Shown: piece by piece, positions 61,601-64,000 of the stretch
Position numbering within the stretch: position 1 is the stretch's first letter
Layout of the letters: each line of letters starts with the position of its first letter
Source of the DNA: Cristatella mucedo
Lineage: Eukaryota; Bryozoa; Phylactolaemata; Cristatellidae
Assembly: GCA_009760855.2 (NCBI GenBank)
Contig: WPIO01000021.1
Span: forward strand, 3,818,501-3,882,500
Direction: 5' to 3'
DNA length: 64,000 bases
The notes under the pieces: generated by a model
Database searches by the model: none
Told to the model about the DNA's origin: nothing
What the model saw: the letters and a program-made list of their open reading frames with translations, nothing else
Program-made: the position numbers and the translations under genes

Positions 61601-62320
61601 TGATAAGCCACTACTAACAGCTGCATCCCAACTTGCTCTCAAATAATCAAGGGCGAAAGCTGGCGGCATCTGAATATGAGGGTTGACACACTCTTAGCAG
61701 AACCATTGTGGTTTTATACTGTCACCAACTGAGCACGAAGATAATCGGACATGCGAACTCTTGACGTTTTACTTATGTATCCCCATTACATAACAACAAA
61801 GGCCACAGGCGAACTCTAGTATACACACTTTGGGAATCTGGCAATAGATGGATGGACGGATGGGTGGATGGCAATGGACGCTCTTTTCTGCCCCTAAGAA
61901 ACTCACATAAATGGAAAAGAGTGCAAAAAATATACAAGATCGTGCGATTACTGGCAACGTCAAGTAGGTATACGCAAACGCCGATTAATAACAAGGTCTA
62001 ACCAAAGGGTGGTTTAAATTGTGAAATCTACACTCCATCATACACAAGCTATAGCGGAAGCAACTCACAAGCTTAACAGCATGCCTTAGGAAAACTATGG
62101 ATCCAATCCGAAACTATGTCGCAGACACTCAGTACAAAATACAAAGTACAAAATACAGCTCGGCAACCGTTCGGTCACCTGGTGGTATCCAACGAGCTAG
62201 AAGCTGAAGCAAGCCACAATTCACACTGCAAGCAGAGTTCGTTTACTTAAGCTTGTCTAGGGAATGAGGAGCCTTAACCGATGGCATCTTCTTTGTTCGC
62301 CAGCTCTTGCCAATATTCAT
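25767..62320 (-). CDS. CLEC16A: CLEC16A / ema homolog, whole gene (24 coding exons)
   Basis: Spliced from 24 exons (listed separately), all with GT-AG introns and matching phases; the summed coding length is divisible by three and gives about 1119 aa, close to the roughly 1050 aa of vertebrate CLEC16A. Residues about 25-165 form the FPL domain, with the conserved stretches [41 protein letters not shown] and HFFYNE. Other hallmarks are [70 protein letters not shown] and [12 protein letters not shown]. Family knowledge: a cytosolic protein on endosomes and lysosomes, needed for endosome maturation, autophagy and, in mammals, mitophagy with the E3 ligase RNF41/Nrdp1. The middle (residues ~335-510) and the C-terminus are Ala/Ser/Gly/Pro-rich and poorly conserved. 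Introns range from about 130 bp to 7.7 kb and carry most of the window's transposons. The homology is very firm; the start codon and last two exons are less certain. Confidence 0.93.
26045..26232. repeat. (TA)n microsatellites in a near-palindromic arrangement
   Basis: Two or more long TA runs separated by AATATTCATATA, ATGAATATACATAAATGAAT and TAAATATA spacers. The tract directly precedes the CLEC16A candidate exon 24. Confidence 0.95.
26238..26378 (-). mobile_element. SINE-1, best-preserved copy
   Basis: On the minus strand: GGTTTAGTCTAGTGGTTAAG (A-box region), GGGCTCGAGCCCC (B-box-like), then a LINE-A-type tail AAGCGCCTGAATAGAGATTA and AGTTCTCTTGGGGTGCTATA. Confidence 0.82.
26480..26895. 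repeat. dispersed ~400-bp repeat, copy 1
   Basis: Aligns along its whole length with 27615-28018: shared ATGGAATTTACAAGGCA, GAAGCTGCTTAAAAGTCACA, CGCCAAGGTTAAACAAGTTA and the TTCCGGTTT / CTAACATGTTTGTGTTT segments. Confidence 0.7.
27615..28018. repeat. dispersed ~400-bp repeat, copy 2
   Basis: Diverged copy of 26480-26895 (GTGGAATTTACAAGGCATCA, GAAGCTGTATAAAAGTCACA, ACCAAGGTTCGACAAGTTGG, CTAACATATTTGTCTTTCG). Same orientation, 1.1 kb apart. Confidence 0.7.
28203..28253 (-). CDS. CLEC16A: CLEC16A candidate exon 23 (17 codons)
   Basis: Bounded by acceptor ctatttgcag and donor G|gtaatg. It encodes [16 protein letters not shown] in the phase supplied by exon 22 and required by exon 24. There is a weak likeness to the TADTLSVESLTLVPPVD region near the C-terminus of vertebrate CLEC16A. 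This exon is inferred from splice signals, phase and weak similarity. Confidence 0.55.
29113..29165. repeat. (CA)n/(TG)n microsatellite
   Basis: A CA run followed by TG, forming a short inverted repeat. Confidence 0.9.
29479..29532. repeat. (GT)n microsatellite
   Basis: Uninterrupted GT dinucleotides. Confidence 0.95.
29587..29870. repeat. long (GA)n/(GGGA)n purine tract
   Basis: Nearly pure purine on the plus strand for ~280 bp, densest at 29709-29866; a possible triplex former. Lies in the CLEC16A intron after exon 22. Confidence 0.92.
30135..30491 (-). CDS. CLEC16A: CLEC16A exon 22 (Ser/Ala-rich C-terminal region)
   Basis: Ser/Ala/Gly-rich C-terminal region; [11 protein letters not shown] resembles the family's DQLVIVNETEA. 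Acceptor gttcttcctag. Two ends are possible. A consensus donor, G|gtgtgt at 30134, is in phase with the candidate exon at 28203. Reading through instead reaches a TAG at 30088-30090 and gives the 1026-aa form ending LLPYGR. Confidence 0.85.
31133..31187. repeat. (TG)n microsatellite
   Basis: TG run with CG and CT interruptions. Confidence 0.9.
31345..31462 (-). CDS. CLEC16A: CLEC16A exon 21
   Basis: Encodes [20 protein letters not shown], matching RRMKMQRIAALLDLP, then a Ser/Pro-rich tail. Acceptor tgttgtag, donor G|gtaaga. Confidence 0.92.
31913..32101 (-). CDS. CLEC16A: CLEC16A exon 20
   Basis: Sixty-three codons, phase 0, with [12 protein letters not shown] and [20 protein letters not shown], matching DDSRALNITIHK and FIFSDHIRCIIAKQRLAKGR. 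Acceptor tgtgcacag, donor CAG|gtgagc. Confidence 0.96.
32873..32981 (-). CDS. CLEC16A: CLEC16A exon 19
   Basis: Encodes [20 protein letters not shown] then [16 protein letters not shown], matching QRFLAVDIYQMSLVEPDVSR. Acceptor tcaatag, donor CAG|gtaagc. Confidence 0.96.
33599..33638 (-). CDS. CLEC16A: CLEC16A exon 18 (40 bp)
   Basis: Encodes [12 protein letters not shown], matching NNSDLIACTVI. Acceptor atttgtag, donor AG|gtaagc. Found by conserved residues and phase; it is too short to stand out as an open frame. Confidence 0.93.
34027..34147 (-). CDS. CLEC16A: CLEC16A exon 17
   Basis: Encodes [20 protein letters not shown] then [20 protein letters not shown], matching AIRVFFMLRSLSLQLRGEPE. 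Acceptor attttccag, donor A|gtaagt. Confidence 0.95.
34365..34782 (+). mobile_element. LINE-A 3' end, well preserved
   Basis: [20 protein letters not shown] frame, GTGGGTCCCTGTGATTCGTC, AATGTAAAGCGCCTAGAGAG, CTCTGAGGGCGCTTTATCAA and (ATT)n. Almost identical to 49600-49998. Confidence 0.9.
35738..35816 (-). mobile_element. SINE-1 head fragment
   Basis: tRNA-like: AGCCCAGCGATAAAGTGCTC and GTCGTGGGCTCGAGTCC on the minus strand. No LINE-type tail seen beside it. Confidence 0.6.
36401..36502. repeat. long near-perfect hairpin, 45-bp arms
   Basis: Arm 36401-36445 pairs with 36458-36502 with 43 of 45 positions complementary, around a 12-nt loop. It lies in the largest CLEC16A intron. Arms begin and end TGCACCGTTATGG...TAATGTGCA. 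Confidence 0.9.
36793..36999 (-). other. 68-codon open frame, unrecognised
   Basis: Reads [20 protein letters not shown] and [20 protein letters not shown]; it looks protein-like in composition but matches no family I know. It could be a transposon remnant, as it sits just beyond short repeats (AGGAGGAAAGT, twice near 36740-36770). It does not belong to CLEC16A. Confidence 0.25.
38028..41580 (-). mobile_element. LINE-B, near full-length L2/CR1-like LINE
   Basis: Order on the minus strand: N-terminal ORF2 remnant (41380-41171), endonuclease domain, linker, RT, C-terminal domain, 3' UTR. Endonuclease hallmarks: [34 protein letters not shown] and LSDHCSV. RT hallmarks: [65 protein letters not shown] and [12 protein letters not shown]. 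The 3' end matches the short copies at 294-497 and 5928-6039. The 5' end is approximate. It sits antisense-neutral, that is in the same orientation as CLEC16A, in the intron between exons 16 and 17. Confidence 0.93.
38073..41159 (-). pseudogene. LINE-B ORF2 (endonuclease + reverse transcriptase), three stop codons
   Basis: One continuous frame of about 1028 codons, broken only by stops at 40890-40892, 39630-39632 and 38448-38450 (the TAA of FNASLG*GVVPKSF and of [14 protein letters not shown]). No frameshift was needed across this span; one seems needed further upstream at about 41165. The YADD catalytic motif and GDFN/SDH endonuclease residues are intact. The encoded enzyme cannot be made as such, but the damage is light, so this copy is fairly young. 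Confidence 0.88.
41859..41987 (-). CDS. CLEC16A: CLEC16A exon 16
   Basis: Forty-three codons, phase 0: [20 protein letters not shown] then [20 protein letters not shown], the strongest family signature outside the FPL domain. Acceptor gcttgcag, donor CGG|gtaagt. The following intron is 7.7 kb and contains LINE-B. Confidence 0.97.
42768..42818 (-). CDS. CLEC16A: CLEC16A exon 15 (17 codons)
   Basis: Phase-0 mini-exon encoding [17 protein letters not shown], almost identical to the family's [13 protein letters not shown]. Acceptor attggcag, donor ACG|gtatgt. Confidence 0.96.
43083..43243 (-). CDS. CLEC16A: CLEC16A exon 14
   Basis: Encodes [20 protein letters not shown] and [20 protein letters not shown], matching KIRLATLELSCLLLKQQVL and HLVRHFYK. 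Acceptor catttcag, donor AAG|gtgacg. Confidence 0.95.
43744..43866 (-). CDS. CLEC16A: CLEC16A exon 13
   Basis: Encodes [20 protein letters not shown] then [28 protein letters not shown] matches the family's LAERLIRI. Acceptor tgtttttag, donor G|gtgagg. Confidence 0.94.
44053..44153 (-). CDS. CLEC16A: CLEC16A exon 12
   Basis: Encodes [20 protein letters not shown] then [13 protein letters not shown], aligning with RPFLDMVYHALDSPDDDYHA then LFVLCLLYAM. Acceptor cttctttag, donor G|gtgagt. Confidence 0.95.
46648..46816 (-). CDS. CLEC16A: CLEC16A exon 11 (variable linker)
   Basis: Encodes [20 protein letters not shown] then [20 protein letters not shown]. The acidic, low-complexity character matches the position of the variable linker in vertebrate CLEC16A. 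The support is splice phase (1 in, 2 out) and place rather than sequence identity. Confidence 0.85.
46974..47379 (-). CDS. CLEC16A: CLEC16A exon 10 (variable linker)
   Basis: Begins [20 protein letters not shown], matching VFLIIHHAPLVNSLAEVI, then runs into a 110-residue Ala/Ser/Gly-rich region with an acidic DEDDD patch. That part is not recognisably conserved and is GC-rich. Acceptor cgcttgcag, donor G|gtgcgt. Confidence 0.92.
48243..48400 (-). mobile_element. SINE-1 copy
   Basis: Minus strand: TTAAGGTACTTGCCTTTAAC, GTCGTGAGCTCGACCCC, then tail GAAGTGCCTGGGTTGAGATG and CTCTCTTTGTGCGATATG. Confidence 0.75.
48540..49998 (+). mobile_element. LINE-A, longest copy (RT domain and 3' end)
   Basis: RT reading [55 protein letters not shown] and [20 protein letters not shown], then [20 protein letters not shown]. 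An intact 257-codon frame runs at 48727-49500. A stop and a frame change follow before [12 protein letters not shown]. The 3' end is the LINE-A tail and (ATT)n. L2/CR1-like by the pattern of motifs. Inserted opposite to CLEC16A in its intron 9. Confidence 0.92.
50143..50228. repeat. (CA)n microsatellite
   Basis: About 86 bp of uninterrupted CA followed by a short TA run. Confidence 0.96.
50330..51115 (+). mobile_element. decayed LINE RT fragment
   Basis: Remnants of [15 protein letters not shown] at about 50459-50505, [19 protein letters not shown]-like sequence at 50775-50825, and [13 protein letters not shown] near 51050. Heavily mutated. Confidence 0.7.
51340..51390 (-). CDS. CLEC16A: CLEC16A exon 9 (17 codons)
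   Basis: Small phase-0 exon encoding [17 protein letters not shown], aligning with the family's SLPVSLYLLSQ just before VFLII. Acceptor tgttttacag, donor CAG|gtgcgt. Confidence 0.92.
51715..51872 (-). mobile_element. SINE-2 (copy 3)
   Basis: Minus strand: AGCCGTGATGGCACACTAGG, then the B-box region GGGTTCTAATCCTGCGGTGG (one change from consensus), CGATCCTCTATTGCCGCTGC and GTAAAGGCTCTTCTGTAGC. Confidence 0.82.
51990..52182 (-). CDS. CLEC16A: CLEC16A exon 8
   Basis: Sixty-four codons including [20 protein letters not shown] and [20 protein letters not shown], strongly conserved in the family. Acceptor ttttttacag, donor CAG|gtatgc. Confidence 0.96.
52622..52712. repeat. (CT)n microsatellite
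   Basis: About 70 bp of pure CT followed by CCCTCC-type repeats. Confidence 0.96.
54895..55018 (-). CDS. CLEC16A: CLEC16A exon 7
   Basis: Encodes [20 protein letters not shown] then [20 protein letters not shown]. Acceptor cgttacag, donor GA|gtaagt. Confidence 0.96.
56111..56267. repeat. minisatellite, 53/44-bp units
   Basis: Units at 56111-56163 and 56164-56216 are identical; a third (56217-56260) lacks the first GAGCAGGCT, and a fourth is begun. Lies in the CLEC16A intron between exons 6 and 7. Confidence 0.9.
56345..56452. repeat. AT-rich imperfect inverted repeat
   Basis: TAGTGATTATTAATTATT recurs as AAGTGATTATTAATTATT, with TAATAATTAT/ATAATTATTA between them. Confidence 0.75.
56603..56708 (-). 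CDS. CLEC16A: CLEC16A exon 6
   Basis: Encodes [20 protein letters not shown] then [15 protein letters not shown], directly continuing FFYNE as in known family members. Acceptor cccacag, donor G|gtacgt. Confidence 0.96.
57550..58475 (-). mobile_element. LINE-A RT fragment, no 3' tail
   Basis: Minus strand: [60 protein letters not shown] and [20 protein letters not shown], with stops and frameshifts. The (ATT)n tail is missing, so it was truncated on that side later. Confidence 0.88.
58828..58908 (-). CDS. CLEC16A: CLEC16A exon 5 (FPL domain)
   Basis: Twenty-seven codons, phase 0 on both sides: [20 protein letters not shown] then IHFFYNE. Nearly identical to the family consensus. Acceptor cttgtcag, donor GAG|gtgcga. 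Confidence 0.96.
59164..59180. repeat. short poly(G) tract
   Basis: Eleven or more G then GAGGAGGGG between CLEC16A exons 4 and 5. Confidence 0.85.
59287..59354 (-). CDS. CLEC16A: CLEC16A exon 4 (FPL domain)
   Basis: Encodes [20 protein letters not shown] then EE, matching the family's YYLLSNNYVNSIIVHKFDFS. Acceptor tttttgcag, donor GAA|gtaggc. Confidence 0.95.
59466..59599 (-). CDS. CLEC16A: CLEC16A exon 3 (FPL domain)
   Basis: Encodes [20 protein letters not shown] then [20 protein letters not shown], the most conserved part of the FPL domain. Acceptor ttgcag, donor T|gtgagc; phases fit exons 2 and 4. Confidence 0.96.
60346..60474 (-). CDS. CLEC16A: CLEC16A exon 2 (FPL domain)
   Basis: Encodes [20 protein letters not shown] then [20 protein letters not shown]. 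Acceptor tttttag-type (ttattttag), donor GA|gtgag. One base is used at the start and two at the end, in phase with both neighbours. Confidence 0.95.
62247..62320 (-). CDS. CLEC16A: CLEC16A exon 1 (N-terminus)
   Basis: Start chosen at the first in-frame ATG (62320-62318), reading [11 protein letters not shown] then HSLDKL. It ends with two bases (AA) before gtaaac; exon 2 supplies G to make Lys, giving HSLDKLKQLY, which matches the family's HSLDHLKYLY. The frame stays open upstream to about 62419 and includes RSRLWG, reminiscent of the FxRSRSW N-terminus of CLEC16A and ema, but that stretch has no in-frame ATG. An additional short upstream exon, spliced at the candidate acceptor 62421-62420, is therefore possible. 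Confidence 0.7.
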
Positions 62321-62419
62321 GTGCTCAACGTCGAGTTCGCATTCTAAGCTTTCAGCGGCATCACGCGACTGGGAGCACCCCCATAGCCTGGAGCGCTCCG
62401 GGATCGCCGTAGTGCATAC

Positions 62420-64000
62420 CTGCGGAAAGTGGATGTGGTATGACCAGGGATAGACATGTCTATATTAAAAATCAAACATACTTATATATTAAGAAAGTAG
62501 TTTTATTATTTTTACGGTGGTAATCGTTGCCCACACATCAGCCTGCTGTTTGTTCCTGCTATCCGGATATGCTTGTCAGCCGAATGCTGTTTACTCTAGG
62601 TAGCTTATGTTTGTTTATGTGTTGATATGTGCCCGGCAATGCTCACGTAGCCCTGTGACATAAAAACTCCTATTATTTCTTTGATAGTGCAATGCCTGAT
62701 ACGATGGTTGCACTTATCCACAGAGTTTGAAGCAGGGGGTGATTGTGAACTGTGCGATCATTCGGCTAACGAGCAGCGCGACATTTAATTATGAAAATAT
62801 TTTCACCGGAGTGCGGCAGAGATTAACTCTCCGTAGATCGGATTTCCAACTTTTGGCCTGGCTAGATTACCGGGCAAAAAATCTGACCGGATAAGAGTCA
62901 GTTTAGCGGCGGATGCTGCCCGGGGTGAACTAGGCAGTCGGGTGTGCTAGCTAGCCTGCTAGATTGACGGGCGGCGAGTCGGGGCGCTTAGCCGTACGCT
63001 GTCACACACTTGTAACGAGTCTGCCTGAGTAGCCCGTGGTACCAAATGCAATACACGGTGCAATAGTCATTGGGGTTTAGCGCGGGTAGCGGCATAGCGT
63101 GTGCACAGCGTGCGGACAGGACGTCCGCGCCCCACCGGAAGCTTAACGGGTTCGACTTAGCGCAAAAGCCACAAGCAGCGAAGCTACGAAGAACTTCACC
63201 CAAGAAAAAGCGCGCAAGGACGTGTCTTTTTTTGCGGTCGGCGCCTCATGGTAATCCGACAGACTCTGTACAAGTGTGTGATGATAGCGCCAGCGCGGTG
63301 GTTCACCGACCGGGCATGCAAGCTAGCTTTTCTACGCTAGACCCTAGCTTTTTCTAGTAGGAAGATATGCTGACGGTCTTGTGGGCTGCCAAATTCGGGT
63401 GGAGCGGGAGTAAGCTTGTTTTGAGGAGGCGCAGCTAAACCACACGCCGCCCCGCACGCCGCCGCCCCCGCCGGCGGTTCTTCCTGCCAAACCACGGAAC
63501 AGTGCTGCTCAGCATTGCTTAAACAACGTCGCCGAGATGCTACCTAATGTTGCCTGAGGATTCAAGATCCAATAGGGAAGGTCCAGTTCACTAAACTAAA
63601 CGGTAACGGCGCGACGCAGATGCACAACCTTCGGAAAGGAGGCTGCCGTAATTGTATCGGGCTAATACGCCTTTCCAGTAGGCAGCCGCGCTGCTGCGAA
63701 GAGCCGTGGGCTACGGCTGAAAGCGTCCCTCAATTAGCACCGCAGGCTAATGGTAATACGCATTTTAGTTTCTTAGGCATGTCAGCGCGATTCATATTTG
63801 GGTAAAAGATATGACTTTCGCGGAGTCACCGAGCCATCTATTTGGGGAGCCCGGCGTCAGTTTCCGAAGGCTATAGCGGACATGCGCCCGAGCGCACTTA
63901 CACGCGAGCACTTCACTACAAGGCAGTACCGTGACTTCAACTGTTGCTGCAACTCATTTTAATCACGACTTCGGTGTTGGTATCGCCTCTTATGGCTTCA
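62420..64000. promoter_or_regulatory. CLEC16A 5' flank and likely promoter region
   Basis: Higher in GC and CpG from about 62.9 kb on, as expected near a promoter of a housekeeping gene. No TATA box, no recognised coding exon on either strand, and no repeat. A small upstream CLEC16A exon could lie here. Confidence 0.35.

Overview
This is a eukaryotic, almost certainly animal, genomic segment: long introns, consistent GT-AG splice sites, many microsatellites, tRNA-derived SINEs and L2/CR1-like LINE copies. The two host genes are broadly conserved in eukaryotes. The style of the repeats suggests an invertebrate, but the sequence alone does not fix the phylum. Nothing here looks prokaryotic.

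Two host genes lie on the minus strand, one behind the other. The first (about 62.3 to 25.1 kb, read right to left) is a CLEC16A / Drosophila ema homolog. I could rebuild it exon by exon: 24 coding exons, every junction in phase, about 1119 aa (about 1026 aa if the third-last exon is read through to its own stop). CLEC16A-family proteins act on endosomes and lysosomes in endosome maturation, autophagy and mitophagy. The second (16.27 kb leftwards, off the window's left edge) is a cystathionine gamma-lyase (CTH) homolog. Seven exons encode the first 233 residues, including the PLP-binding lysine; the C-terminal part lies beyond position 1. The two genes share strand only; I see no functional link.

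Layout: 0-16.4 kb, CTH exons in introns full of LINE and SINE debris, with a nested LINE-in-LINE insertion at 155-691. 16.4-25.1 kb, intergenic, with a complete 2.25-kb gag-only LTR element (20,680-22,932) flanked by a 5-bp target duplication. 25.1-62.3 kb, CLEC16A; its largest intron (34.1-41.9 kb) holds a nearly full-length L2-like LINE and a 45-bp-arm hairpin. 62.4-64 kb, 5' flank of CLEC16A, where I recognise no gene.

Two LINE families dominate. LINE-A ends in a conserved tail followed by (ATT)n, and tRNA-derived SINE-1 copies carry a related tail, which suggests a LINE/SINE partnership. LINE-B (38.0-41.6 kb) keeps an ORF2 broken by only three in-frame stops over its last ~1030 codons. 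A second tRNA-derived family (SINE-2) has three copies. I found no CRISPR, operon, defence system or clearly new gene system. The most unusual items are the gag-only LTR element, the long hairpin and the inferred CLEC16A C-terminal exons.
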